A stretch of DNA of 64,000 bases from Oryzias latipes (Eukaryota; Chordata; Actinopteri; Beloniformes; Adrianichthyidae): assembly GCF_002234675.1 (NCBI RefSeq), contig NC_019866.2, positions 12,429,261 to 12,493,260 of the forward strand, given 5' to 3'. Each line of letters starts with the position of its first letter. Position 1 is the stretch's first letter. This document shows positions 44,100-58,043 of the stretch, one piece after another. The notes under the pieces were generated by a model. The model did no database searches and had not been told where the DNA came from. It saw nothing but the letters and a program-made list of their open reading frames with translations. A program made the translations under genes and the position numbers.

Positions 44100-47000
44100 G
44101 CTACATTAAATAACCAAAGTGTGGGAATGTCTACCCTTGTTTGAATACTGGTAAACAAAGCAAATAAATTAACCACTGAAAGCAGAACATAATTGAAAGC
44201 ATTTTAAATATACAAATATGCAAAGAAGGGATGGTTTAGGAACTTCTTTCTAAATAAACAGACTCTGCTAGGTCTAACTTTAGCACATGTATCTGCTTTC
44301 TGTGTTGTGAAATAAAGAAATAAAGAAAGGCCATGGCTGTTTTGACTGTCAACTGGTATTTTTACTACAAAACCACAGAACTCTCAACATACAAGTATAA
44401 TTTTTGGATGTATTGTTTTGAGAAGACTGTTAGTCCTCAGGGACTTTGTGGTGATACAGTGAAAGCTCTGACAGAGGCTGAAACAAGTTTGCAGATTGCA
44501 AGATAGCAGAAATTTGTTTATACATTTTTTATCAAGGCTCACAAATTCCATCAACAAATCATTCAATAGAAAAGCACATTAAAGAACACAATGAGAAGTA
44601 CAAAAGCAAAACAATAAAAAAGCAACATTATATTTCAGAAATCAAAACAAAATTCCAGAAACCAAAATAAAAAAATAAAAAAAAGAATGAAACAAAATAA
44701 GAAACCGGGAGAGGTAGGTATTATAGAACATTGCTGATTGGATGACTACGTTTGTTCACCTTTTCAACCAGAAGTTATTTGGTGATATCTTCCAATAGAA
44801 CATATATGTTGAAGCTTTTGGCCAAAGCTACTGCAAATGTTTGGTGATTACTCAATCAACACTTTAATACAATTCCACTTTCCCTCATCTTCAAAACTCA
44901 AACGTCACCAATCAGTCATGTTCCATACCTTTTTCTGGTTTCCTTTTTTAAACTTTATATTTCATTTTGATTTCTGGAAATTACCTTTGTTTCCCAAAAT
45001 GCTTTTTTTTTTTTTAAAACATTTGATTTTTAGAATTTTGTTATGATTTCTAAAATGCAATGTTTTTTTTAATTATTGTTCTGTTTTTTTCAAATTCTTT
45101 TTGTGATCTTCAATATGGCTTTGCATTGAGTGATTTGTTAATGGGATTTGGACTTCAGGGCCACCGTACAAATTCTTTCCTTATTGTCCGTAATAGAAAC
45201 ATAACAGCTTTTTCTAAATTGTGCTGTAAAAATATTTATTCACAAGTAAAATTCCCATTTTAACAAATCAGATTTTAGACCGCTGTATTAAATAAAATCA
45301 TATTTCTCAAAGGTGAGTCAAATGTTTGACTTCAGCAGCTAAGAAAACTGTTTTGTTTGAAGGGACGTGCACGTGTCAGTTCTGGGAAAAGACTGACATA
45401 AGAAGTATGCGATTCATTATCGTGCAAAAGAGCAGGACATAATGTTATATGTTTGATATCTGCAACCTCCATAAAACTCTGTGGAAGATTAAAAAGAACA
45501 GATAAATTAATCTGAATGTCACTGTGTCGTGTTGCCACAGATTTAGAGCTGGAATGACATTTTAATGCTGTACAGACAAATAGGCAGAGCAAGAGAGCAT
45601 TTGGAAACTCTGATCCACCAGAGATTTAAGATCCCCATCTTTGACAGTCGCCTACTCCGTCTGACCCTTCGTCCTATACTATAAGTGGCTGAGAAAAAAC
45701 AACCATCTATAAAATTTTACTTCATGTTTAAAATTAACACTTGATTTCTTCTAACTTACTATAATTTTCCCTTCAAAAAAGCTTTTTATTTAGAAAAAGA
45801 AATTACTGAGGGCATCACACTTTATTTACGGTGTGCCCAACCACTGAAATTATTTAGCCTCCATTAACAAATTTTGTTTAGTAATGAAGAACTCATTTTG
45901 CCTAAAAGTTGATTTAAAAGGATCTTAAGTGAAACATTTATTACAAAATCATGGATTTTTACTTTTAAAAATGCCTGAAAAGACCACGTGACAACTGTTG
46001 TAAAGGGAAATTAATTTTTTTAAATTTAGTAAACATAATTTCTCTCATGGTGACTTTTTTAGTCAATTTCCTGTCTTGTGCCTTTTACTCTTTTGGAGGG
46101 AACACCCCATGGAGGCCTATCAGCGGCTCTCTAGGTGACAGACAGGTGAAGAGCTGCAGTGAAAGACTTGGAGATAAAGCCTCTACAGTATGTTGATTTT
46201 TGTCAGGATGTCAGCAGGCAGCGCTGCACACAGGACTACCTGACGTAAGACTGTCAGGACTCTGCGTGTGCCAAGTTTACATCCGCAAACAGGAGCTCAC
46301 AGTGTGAACCTTGCTGCATTTCCCACTCAGTGTCTGCACATCTGCTTGTATTCGCCAACTCCGGCACGGCAGAGAAATCTGCGAGTCGGCTTGGGGCCTC
46401 AAGGTAGCCGTCGAGATTGAATTTTAAATCAGTGTTACACAAGTTGTGTTCCAGCCTCAGCTATTTTCAACACGCAGGGTGAAATACTGCCAGGAGGGAA
46501 AGGCAAGTCATCTGCATGTGTGGGAAGATGTGCGGCTGATATAATCATAAGAATGAAAGGAGGAAGATCTGACACGAGGAGGATGGGTGAAGGCTTAAGA
46601 CTTCGGTTTCAAAGTAATTTGACACTCATGAGGTGTGGGAGAATTAATCTGAAGATGGAGCAGAAACCAATGCTTATTATCTGTTTGCTGCACAAAGTGA
46701 GTTTGCTGCTTTAGAGCTTCACTGAAACTTTCTATTGGTCTCTTTGTTAAACAGAAGAATACAAAGATGCATGATTTTACATATTTAGAACTGAAAATAT
46801 CTACATTACCTTACTATATCAATGTCATATTTTTAGTTTGCACAAAAAATTAACACACCGCTTTAATACTTCTATGTTTAGTAGAGTCCACAAATTATTC
46901 ATAACTCACATGTTTTAGACATAGAACCTTTTGTTCTTAAAAAATAAAAGCTGAGATTTTTTTTTAAGAAGTGATGTTGTTAGTTAATAGTCTTATGTTT

Positions 47001-50000
47001 TAGAAAATTTGCATTTTTTGTTTTTGCCTATAGTTTCAGGCTTAACCGTATATTTTTGCAAAATATATTTTTATGGTAATGTGTTGAAAAAGTATGACAT
47101 AACTTGTTAAGGTTTTATTATCCGTTAAAAAATAAAAAAATATTTATAAAAACATACATTCAGCATTCAGTAAAATGCAACTGAAGGGAAATTTCTGACC
47201 ACATTTACTTTTAACAGATCTTTGTCTTTCAAAAAAACCATAAAGTTTCTGCATTTAATGGTAGAACATTTGCTAATATACAGTACATATACAGTACATC
47301 TTTTATTTAGTGAATTTACCAATAATTTCTTTTTATCCGGGTTTTCTTCAACAATATAAAAGCATGATAAGCTTTACAAAAAAGCGTCACATTTTTAATG
47401 ATAAAAAGGGGTTTAAAAGCATAAATAAAAAACTAATTCTTTCAAAAGTTAAGGTTAGCCCCACTTAAACAACTAAAATAATGGAAAACAAAGGCACATC
47501 AAAAAGGATACTGAAGTAAGATACTTTGCAGATATTGAATAAAAAACTTAAATGCATTAAAATACACATGTTAAAGGTGTGAAAATTGTGTAAACATCAC
47601 AATAATGGGGAGAATGTTTGTGGTTTTACATGTTGGTTCATGATTTGTAATCAAAACAACAAAAATCAGCTGGGAAAAAGTAATTTCTTAATATTTTTTA
47701 GTCTTTCTAAAGGATTTTATTCTAAAATTTTAATTTGCTATTTGATTAACTACTGCAACTTAAAATAGGCATACTTTAGAGACAAATCAACCACTTTCTT
47801 TTTCCTCTAAATGCCATCTTATGTCCACACTAACATTAAATAAATGTATTAAAGTTTCTCGTTTCAAGATTCAAACTATCGATTTTTATAAATCGTATTC
47901 AATTTCCCCTATTCTCCCCCCCAATTATTTACGTTTTTTTTCTCTTCCCTGGTTGTTGTGTTCATATTAAACGCTTTAAGCAAATGCTGGGGCCAAAACA
48001 TGTTGCTCCGAACAAAGGAGCACAGCTGTGGGCTAGGTCACTTATCTGTGACCAGCAGAACTCCCTGGCAGCCCTCAAGATAGATGACAGAACCCCTCAG
48101 AACCAGTAACAATAATTATGTGTGTGTGTCTGAGGTTGAAGGAGAAGCAGAGCGAAGGGGAAAGTGCCTGTACAACTGCCTCATCTGGCCAGATGGCTGT
48201 AAATCTCTTTCTGTATGTGTGGGGGATCAGAGAAAGGCTTACAGATCAGAAAAACCGCGCTGCTTTCCGACAGCTCTATTTGACGAGGCAAACACAAAAA
48301 ACCTCTGAAAAACTATAACTATACAATACGTCAAAACTGAAAGGTTATTTATAAGATTAAAAAGGTCAATAGTTTAAAAAGTAAAAATAAAAGCTCAACT
48401 ATAATGAGGATTTTTGAATGAATACACTTTTTTTTTGCCAATCCTTTTTGACAGTTTCTCTCATTTTGGTTGGGGATTTTCTTTGTCAAGAGGCGATCTT
48501 TTTTTTTTCTAACGCCTTTACTAAAGTAAAGTAAATCAACATTTTTTGCTTCTGACTTTCAGAAATGCAGTGGAAAAATAAAAGGTCAAACTTTTTTTGT
48601 CCAAACATCAGTATGTTGTCTAAAAAAATGCATCATTTTTAATTCACTCGACGACTGAAACACAAAATCCATGAAAAATAATCAAAACTATAAAGATAGA
48701 ATTTAAATTGACTCTACAATTTATTTATTTCTATTCGTAACAGGTTTAACAAAAGATATGAAAAGTTTATTTCAAATTTGTGCACATTTTTAATAAAGAA
48801 AAGTAAACTTAGTTGTATGTGACACTAGTGAGACTGCTTAAAGTTTGCTTCCATTGACATCAAAACAAACACATACAGAAGTGCATCAAGCCAGCAGATT
48901 ATCACCTGTTGTAAGACGCTCTTCTTTATTAAATACAGTAGGTTTATCACATTTTTACTTTATTTCAGAGTTTAAAACTTAGGGACAGAGATAGGCTCGT
49001 TTACAAGCCTCCGTTTGATTTGACCTATGAACCCTGTTTAGAAAGCCTTTCTACCTGTACTCGTTTAAGTCATAGTCAACGGCCCATATTATTTAGACGA
49101 GTTTTCAATGATCTAGTCAATTTGACTAAAATTGACTAAAAATATAATAAGAATGATAAAATAATAATGATAACATTTTGCTCATGACCCGTTTTTGTTT
49201 ATAGGGAGATAGAAGACACAACAAGCCAATTAAACAAGAGATGTGCCTATAAACACAGTCACTTATTGAATTGTTAGATGAATAAAATCGATACCAATTC
49301 AAACTTACTATTTTATATGAATCGAACAATTGAATACATGACCCCAAAGGTTGTACAGCAGTAAAAAAAACATTTTTGATTTTCTGACTGAGGTGCTCGC
49401 TGTTATTTTCCAGTTTTCGAAATTAACCTTACGATTTAGTGTCAAATGTCAATTTTTGTGTATATTTCACCAATAAAAGCTACAAAAAAGTTGATCAACT
49501 ACACTATCCTTGCTCATTTATCAAAATTTAAAATCATTTCACTCAATATGGTGAGACTTAAAAATTGCTGTTAGGTAGCTAACATTGTTAGTATAAGTGT
49601 AAGCGTTCACATGGGGGAAGAAGAGAGGACCAGAGGTGCTAAACCTCTGACTCACATGCTGCATACAACATCCCACACAAACACCATCTACTTCTATTTC
49701 ACCTATTTTTTTAACTTTAAGTTTAGAGGTTAAGATTAGATTAAAAATGGATGGATAGACATTTTAGATTAGATTGGGTCAGAACTTGACACATTTTCTG
49801 ATGAGATTAGCGGCTTCCCCCTCCCCGGACTGCACATGAACTCCTTCTTTCATCCACACAAAAGGTTGTGTTCAGAAACAGTGAAAGTGAAGCACTACAG
49901 TTGTCCTTTACTGATTTGATATGGTTGTATAGTTAATATTTTATCTGTGTCTATGAGGATTTTATTGTGAAAGTACAGAGTCCAACAAAGCTCACTTCTA

Positions 50001-51271
50001 CATTCCAAGGTCGTTAAAAACAGCATTTCTTGGCTTTGTGGTGTTTATGACATAATTTATCCACGCTGCACCAAGGTGAATCTCAGTTTCGTTTTTTGAG
50101 CATCTTCTCTTCTGCATGTTTAAACTATCTCTGACAATGACATGTTTTGCTTTTTGTTGGCTTTAATTGAGTGGCATGACGGATCCAGCCCCATTCCCCT
50201 GGGCCCACCGCTCCACATCGCACAAAAAGCCCTGAATCAGTGTGACAAACCAAAGCAGAGCTGCTGAATTTTATCTGTAGATTTCGGGATCCTGTTCCAA
50301 CAATCATCTAAAAAGGATTCAAGTAGTCGGCAGTGAGGAAACAGGAAATCTTATTAGTATCACTGAGCTATTTTCATTTTCACAAAGCTGTTTTTTTTTT
50401 CCTTCTTTGCGCTAGCTTGCTTTCATATTAAAAAGATGTGTTTGTTATTTGGTAAGTGAGTTCATCAGTGGCTTAACGTTGGAAGTGCTACCAGCTGGCA
50501 GCTTTCTGACATCAATCAAATGAATGTTTTTGGTGACTAAACAGCTTTCAATTGCATCTCATTCATTGAAAACATTCTCCAGAGCCCTAGCTGTGGTACT
50601 AAAGACTACACGAGCCTTAAAATGTAATTGGTGTTTATACATAAACAGGACCTAGGGGCTTTTAGATTACAGGGCAAAAATTCCCTGTAGGGATTTGTCA
50701 GCTGGATAAACAAAATAAGACATGTAAAAAAAGAAATAATAATCATAAAAAGTCCATGAACTTTACATGATTTTCAGGTTCAATGTTTCTTTAATTTTAG
50801 GCTAAAATTCACTCTATATAAAAAAACCCTATATTGGATTTTAAAAACAATGTAGACACCGCAAATCCTTTTTTTTTAAAAACTGCAAATACCACGTCAC
50901 CAATTTCTGGAAGTATAAACATAATAAATGTGAATATTTTACAAAATAATTTTATCAATACATTGTGTTCGAAAGATGAAAACTTGGATAAAAAATTAAA
51001 TTAAAATACTTTTTTTTTTTACATGAAAAATAGTTCACAGGCAATGCATTGTGGTCTATATCTGCCAATCTAGTGACCATAAATGCACACCTGTTTTTCC
51101 CAGAGACTTCTGGGAAGTTTCTAGAGCACTAGATTTTGCAATCGGAGATACAGAAAGTTTTACAAAATGTAAAGGCCACTTTACAGAGCACTGAGTATTG
51201 AAGGATAGAATTCAGACAGAACCTTTGTTCATGTCACCCAATGCAGAAATCAGAGCGGTATGGATTCAGAC
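44100..51271. other. AT-rich intronic DNA, no gene or recognised element
   Basis: Dominated by A/T runs and short chance open frames. A somewhat GC-richer island at 46080-46450 lacks a credible protein frame. The small repeated phrase 'aaatgctaattnagctgaa' lies just before, at 43815 and 44008. Confidence 0.5.
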
Positions 51272-51728
51272 CAGAGGTCTGCAACCTAAGGCTCTAGAGC
51301 TGCATCCAGCTCTTTCATCTGTCCAATGTAGCTCTTTGGTCTTTGAAAAAAATGCAACAAATATGACTAAGTAATACATTAGGGTTGGCTTCAGTTTTGT
51401 TTTTTTATGTTTGGATTTTTAACAAGTCAGATAACTAAAAGAAATATGGTAAATGGTTTAATCTAGTTTCCATCCATCATTAATATTGTTAGAAAATATC
51501 CTGTTTGACTTTCTGGCTTTTTAACTTGTTCGACAGGGTGTATTTTATTTTGAAGGGAACTTGGAAGTGCTGCCGACAAAAGACATAACCCTGTTATCAT
51601 TCAATAATTGTAACTATTTAAAAGCTAAATGAATGGTTTAATGTTCACAACAACATAACTAAACGGTATTTTTCTTGATATAAAGTCAAATTTTGTGGCT
51701 CTAGCTATACTTTGGTCTGTGAGAAAAG
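51272..51728. mobile_element. hAT-type nonautonomous element, copy 1
   Basis: It begins CAGAGGTCTGCAACC and continues 'ggctctagagctgcatccagctctttcatctg', a terminus typical of hAT elements. The later parts ('tattttattttgaagggaacttggaagtgctgccga' and 'gtggctctagctatactttggtctgtgag') match copy 2 at 55049. The last few bases of the right terminus are lost. Confidence 0.65.
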
Positions 51729-54700
51729 ATCATTCGGGACAATTTATGGTAAAAGTTTGTCTTTGGTACACGTACATACCCCATTTACTTTTGTTTCCTG
51801 TTTGACCCACTTCCTGATAATCTTAGAAAACTTCCCTTTTATTCTGAGACTTCTAATTTGCCAAATTAGTTTTTATTTGCATAATTTAAACATTTTGAAG
51901 GAAAAGAAAAAACTTCAGAGTGCTTGAATAGCAGTGCCGTTTGAAAAAAAACCCCTCAAAACCATACAAGACATTTCTAAAAACTCCCTCACAATTGTAG
52001 TTCCTATTTTGTTGTGAGACGTTGCAGCCCACTTACACAAGCACATAGGCTGGTTTCGGGTTCGGGAGCCTGTCAGCGCTCAGGCAACAATGCAGAAATC
52101 AAGAGTGCACGGACAAAAATGCAGTAAATAATAAAAACACATTTTGTAATTCTATTTCTGGAAGTGTCAATTACAGACATAATGTAGAGCTCTCTAACTA
52201 TTACATTTGCTTTACATTTTTCTTCTTTTCTGCACAACAGAATGTCTGCTAAAGAAAAATGGGCGTGCACAGTGAATGTGCATCATCGATAACAGACTCA
52301 AAATAGATTCAAAGGAATTAGTTTCTTTAAAAATCCATCAAAGCACAGTGTGGAACCGGAAAAAAGCCATGCAAATATGTGCTTTGATGGCGATATTATT
52401 TTACTGTAGGTTCATATACCACAATAACACGACTTATGCAGTAAATAAACCCTGTGAGGATTCCCCTAAAGGGATTATATCAAAGAATACGACAGCTCTT
52501 CACATTTATAGCTATCTTTTCCTTTTTTGGGCGTCCTCACACAGCCTCAACCCACAACAACGTGTTTATATCAACAATCTTAAACGTTCCAGGAACTCCT
52601 CATTATAATCATCCATCGACAGTGGATTCCACGTTTCTTTTTTTGAATACAAAAACACACATCTGAGGCAGGCGAAACTATGAACTATGCAGAGGATACA
52701 CAGACATCGAGGTCATTCTTGGGTCAAAAATATAGAAGAATTAAAATATAGCTGCTTTGCACCGCTTAAAAAAGTACTGAACAGTTCCTGTCTTTCGGTT
52801 TAGTCAAAAAAAAGTGCTTTTAAATATCATGTTGACACCTATTGCAAACCTGATATGCAGCCGGCAGTAAACCATGAAATAACTTATGTAAAGCTTGACT
52901 GGGAAAACGTTGTAGTGCACTTATCAAAGCCAACCACCAGAAAAGACCAAATGAACATTTTTGATCTGATCAAAGACTGCTTTCCTCAAAGCTCCCATTT
53001 CATTTAGATGGAAAAAATGTTTGCATTCTGTAGCTGTTTATGAGTTTTAAAATGATGAACTGTCATGAAGATAAATACTCCATCCGTAAGGAAAAATAAC
53101 AGTTTGGATCTAAGACGAAGGCGATGCAAAGAACTTCATTTTTGTCTCTCTTTATTACAGCAGCTGAATTTCAATGAGCATCTCCCTCATAGGCAGAAAA
53201 CTAACAAGGCTTGCAGAAATTTCACTCAGATCACCAACTGTGTACGATACAGAGAAAAGCTCTAGAGATTTTTCTTTCCCCCACTGAGCAACAAAGTTTT
53301 AGGTAGTTCTCAAAGAAAAAAAAACAGATTAATCCAAGGTTACAGGAAAAAGGTTAAAAAGGACGAGTTGAGAGGAAAAGAAAACTGTGCAAATTTCATA
53401 CTTTAAAACAAAAAAACAAAAAAGCAGAACCTTTTTGGAGATGCTGCTCAAAAAGTTTATCCTCTTATGGTGCAAATCATCAAGAATTCATTTCATTGGT
53501 GCTAACTAGCTGCTGAACAGTGATACCCAATCACAAAAAACAAAAAAAAGATAATTAAACCCAGAAAGCACTTCTTCTTCCTGGAAAAGGAGACATCAAC
53601 TTGATAGTGTAAGAACTTTAGATGTCCATGATCTCTGTCCATCTGGTGGGGTAAATATCTGTAAATGGGTAATCCAAAACAATCTCATTATCCAAAGATA
53701 AGAAGAAGGTTCTTTCTTTCCTCTCATCACCTTGAGCTCCTTACAGGCTGTCTGGCTTCATGTGTCATTTCATTAATTTTCTGTATGTATCTCAGGAAAC
53801 AAAATGCTCCAAAAAAGGGAACACAATTGAAAATGCTTTCAGTAAATACAAAAAGAAAATGTAGTAATCCCTGATTGAAGTTTTTTAGTCTTCTGTGCAG
53901 TTTGACCTAAAAATATTGATGTCAAAACTCAAACACTTCCATTTTGAGTTATTATTTATGAGATCATTTGTTATCTATGAAAAAATGAGTTTCCAAGTAA
54001 AAACTACATTCTAAAAAGTGGGAACCTCTGTATCCTTCTAAGCCATTGATGCAACTCTTCTTTCTCACAAAATGCAGAAGTTTGAACAGCTAAGACAACA
54101 GAATGTGAACAAATACTAGGTTTTAGCTCAAACTAAACACACTAATTTTCTGTGTTTCATGCAAAAAATGGCTGCAAAAACTCAAATCCAACATGTAAAA
54201 ATATAGGAACGGTGCACTTTTTCTAAAAATTGAAAATAAAAAAGTCTCAGAAGTTTTTTTTTTTAGCTTTGTTCACTCCAGAGCTGAACTTTTCTATTTA
54301 GACTGGTCAGAAGTCTTGTTGTGTTTTGTGGTTTGTGCTCAGATGCCGTTTCCTAAATAGAAACCATCTATCAGGGGCTAAGTGGTGGCTGAGGGATGTC
54401 ATTGTGGCCACGAGTGGGTGACAGCAGCACAGGGGGAAGTGGTGACATGAGCGGGAAAACAATTCCGAGGGCTTTCGTTTATGTTTGTGTAAGAGCCAAG
54501 AGACGTGGAGCCGGTCCAGAGCACTTGAGGATAAAAAAGACTTAACGAGTATGTGAAGTGACCAAGCGAGAGACGTCCCGCTAGAACCAACAAATAATTT
54601 CTGACAAATCTCTGGACGTTCAGAGGCTGAGATGCCGCTCTTAACGGTACTTTAACACTCTTCCTGGGTAGACTGAGAGATGCAGTTTCATCACAAGAGG

Positions 54701-55048
54701 GGGGTTGTGTTGCAAAAATTACGATTATTCTCAAAACTCTTTCTACTAGAGATTATTTTGAAACTGTTGTGAAAGGGCAAACTGTGTTGACTCATTAATT
54801 GAGAAATTGAGATCTTCAAGTTGTATTTTTTTCATGGTGTTGAAAGAAGGGCGAATAAAAAAAACGACCTAAAGTGATTCGTTTTTAACTCTTTAACACC
54901 TGAGCTTCAGCCCCAGTGTGACTCCTAGGTGTTTACCTGTTTACGCAATTCCAGCTGACTCTCTGGTAGAGAAAAGCGACTTTACGTCTGTAAACTGATC
55001 CATCGGAGCAAAGCCATCACTTTCAGCTGTTTCAAGGTTCGCGTAAAC

Positions 55049-55640
55049 CAGGGGTCTGCACTGCAACCTGAGGCTCTGGAGCCACATGCGCCTCTTGTCT
55101 CCTACCATTGTGGCTCTTTGGCTTTGAGGAAAAAATGCAAACAATTCAAACAAATAATGGATTTGTGAGTTACATATTTTTTAAGACTGAAGTGATCTTA
55201 TATGAGTAAAATAAACAGTTTTTTTGAACCAGTGCTGACATTAGACGAAATCGAAAGGCATTAACGATTCCTCTGCAATGCACGTTCGATAACTGAGCAA
55301 AATGATAGTAAAAAGCTTATTATTAGAATAAGTTTAACATAAATCCTTTTTCTCTTCGGCTGCAGAACAGAGCATAGCTGCTGTTCAGAGGCAACACTCT
55401 TAATTACATAATGAGTATAATTGAAAGTAAAGCAGGAAGATCTTATGTAGATGCATTTTATTTTGAAAGGAACTTGTGTGTATTGCTGTCAAAAGTTGGT
55501 AAAGTTAAAATTGTTTTTATTTAAAAATTATAACTTAATTATTGTAAATATTAAAAAAAACAGATTTTATAACTAAATGTTTTTTTTTAATGTTGAATTG
55601 GGATTTTCTGGGGCTTTGGTCTGTAAGAAACAGACTCCTG
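55049..55640. mobile_element. hAT-type nonautonomous element, copy 2 (592 bp)
   Basis: The ends are inverted: CAGGGGTCTGCA at the left and CAGGAGTCTGTT reversed at the right. The flanking 8-mers GCGTAAAC (55041-55048) and GCGGGAAC (55641-55648) agree at six of eight positions, fitting a decayed 8-bp hAT target duplication. There is no transposase frame inside. Confidence 0.75.
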
Positions 55641-55913
55641 GCGGGAACGGTTGAAAATATATGGCATGTCAAAAAGCGTGTGTTAATTAGATGTCACTGG
55701 CGACAGCTCTAGTGTTAAAGGGTTAATGGATAGGCGTTCTATTGATCAGTGCTGTTAGCCACACTAATACAAAACATTTAGCATCTCTCTGCTTAAAATA
55801 ATGTTTCTACAAACACAAATATCTCCACAATACAGGAATTTGCTCCATCTGGAAGCAGCTTTCACCTCTCCAGCACAGAGATGACTCTGTTTGCATTTCT
55901 GCGGGGTAGGAAG

Positions 55914-56227
55914 GTACGGTGGCCCAGAAGGGTCACAACACAACACATTAACTTTATACACAACACACTAACTTTACAACACAACACACTAACTTTACAC
56001 ACAACACACTAACTTTACACACAACACACTAACTTTCACACAGGCACGTGCAGTCCCCAACACACACGCACACACAGGACGCAGCCACAGGACGGAGCGG
56101 AAAAAAGGAGAGGAGAGGAGCGCGCGTGCAGCGACAGAGTTGTGTAAAGTTAATGTGTTGTGTGTAAAGTTAGTGTGTTGTGTATAAAGTTAATGTGTTG
56201 TGTTGTGACCCTTCTGGGCCACCGTAC
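55914..56227. mobile_element. 314-bp foldback element with minisatellite arms
   Basis: The two arms are inverted copies that match essentially perfectly over about 68 bp, starting GTACGGTGGCCCAGAAGGGT at each end. GAAG flanks both sides (55910-55913 and 56228-56231), a 4-bp target duplication. Inside the arms, units like ACACAACACACTAACTTTAC repeat about four times on the left and about three times in reverse on the right. The central loop has a CA-rich half and a GA/CpG-rich half. No coding capacity. Superfamily not recognised. Confidence 0.85.
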
Positions 56228-57606
56228 GAAGGTGGCGACTGAGGCGAACGCCGGGATCGTGTTCCCGCATCTTCATCCCTGCTGACACCAGAATCAGCCA
56301 CACCAGGCCCTCCCACATAATGCTGTGCCAATGTGGAAATGGTGGGGGAACCGTTCTCCTATCCTCTGGTTTAATTGATAAACAATGATTGCATTCTCCC
56401 TCCGCCTCTCCTGGACTGTCACAAGGACAGTGGAGCCACACACAGCCGAAATGGCCGCCATGGACAAGCTTGGACAAGTTCAGGCTTGGTCCACAATGGC
56501 TGTATTAACCTCTGTGTTACAATCACAAAAGGCCCGTGGTAAAGAGCTACAAAGCAGCCTCTCTTCCCTCTGTGCTGGGACTGTTGTTTCTTTCATCACA
56601 CGTGGAGATGCACTGTGACAGATCAACCTGGGAAAGGTCATGGGTTAATGACAGAGCAGCACTCTATGGGTTGAGTGGTCCAGCCGTTTTTGTAAAATAT
56701 TGAGACCTATTTTAACTCTTGTTTTTTTATTTCTAAAATCAGCTAAATCAGAAGCACAAGCATGTTTGGCCATAAAAATTGAAACGGCAATTAACCTTTA
56801 CGAGCCCTTGGGATCAAGTACCATCCCTGCTGCGTGCTCATTTCAGATAAACAGCTGGGCATTTCTGTGTAGCCTCAGAAGCTGCTTTGTAAGCACTGCA
56901 GGCCCTCACCACAAGTCAATACCTGATCTTTATTTATTTTTTGCCGAGCAGAAGTTTCAGCATTCCAGACAAGTATGGCATCAACATTCCTTGAGGGAAG
57001 CGGAGGAATTCCCCCTCGCCAGTCTCTAATGATATGGTACAGTTGGAGAGCGGTAAAACAAAAACCAAGCAATGCTTTGGCACACAGAATGTCAGCAGTC
57101 ACAACAAACGAAAAAAAACAAAAAAAAAAACATGAGAAACTCGCAGGCAGTACAGAGCAGTGTTCAGGTTCACAGGAACGGGCACTGACACCAAAGTGTG
57201 AAAGCATGTGGCTTCATGCTGACTCCCGGGCACACACTGAAGGCTTGTTAGTTTGCTTTGGTCAGAGGTTCTCATCAGTGTATTTGAGAAAAAAAACATT
57301 TTTTTTGTCTGTTTTAAAAAAATAAAACTGTTTCAATGTAAGATTGTCGAATCAAGTTTTAACCTAATTTGACAGAAAGCAAAACTAACGGTCAAAATTA
57401 TATTTCACCAAAAACTGGGGGTTTTAACCAAAAACATTGGCTATATTTAAATAAAGAAAAAAGAACATAAAACCTGAATGAATCATCATTGTGGAATTAT
57501 CTTCATAAGTTTGTACATATAAGCACAAAAAGCAATTCAAATAATTAATCAACCATGTGACATTTTTTTTAGCTTTTTCACTTTACAGTTTACTAATTCT
57601 ATCTCT

Positions 57607-58043
57607 TTAAGACCTACTCCGATCATCTTTTAAGCGTTGCAGGGTTAGTTATGATTATGCCATTTTTCAACAAAATTAAACATTTTTTCTCTGTGGAATT
57701 TATATCCCTGCCCCCCCATTGCTGAGAGCTCCCTGTTTACACGCTCTCCCGCTAGCTTACAGCCCCTCACCCCCCCAACCTAACCTTAGCGGTGCAACTA
57801 AAAAGGCAAGCTGTACTGGAGCATTCAAGACGTACAGTTTTAATCCAGATTCCAGCTCAGACAAGGAAAACACAGACGTACGTGGATGTATTCGTCTACA
57901 AGTGGATGCATCAGAATGAAACAGAGAAGGGAGCTTTGGCCCGCCGATTTTAATACAATCTTTATTTAAACTGCATTTTTTTTTTGTCTGCAAACAGAAA
58001 TACTGAGAAATGCAACTTTGAGCTTAATCGTCTTTAAGTGGCG
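57607..58043 (+). mobile_element. MITE family M1, copy E
   Basis: It starts TTAAGACCTACTCCGATCAT and lacks an intact right end. It holds an open frame at 57719-57919 with LPLAYSPSPPQPNLSGATKK, then GAFKTYSFNPDSSSDKENTD, then VRGCIRLQVDASE. This parallels copies A and B closely. It lies within the long fam20c intron. Confidence 0.75.
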
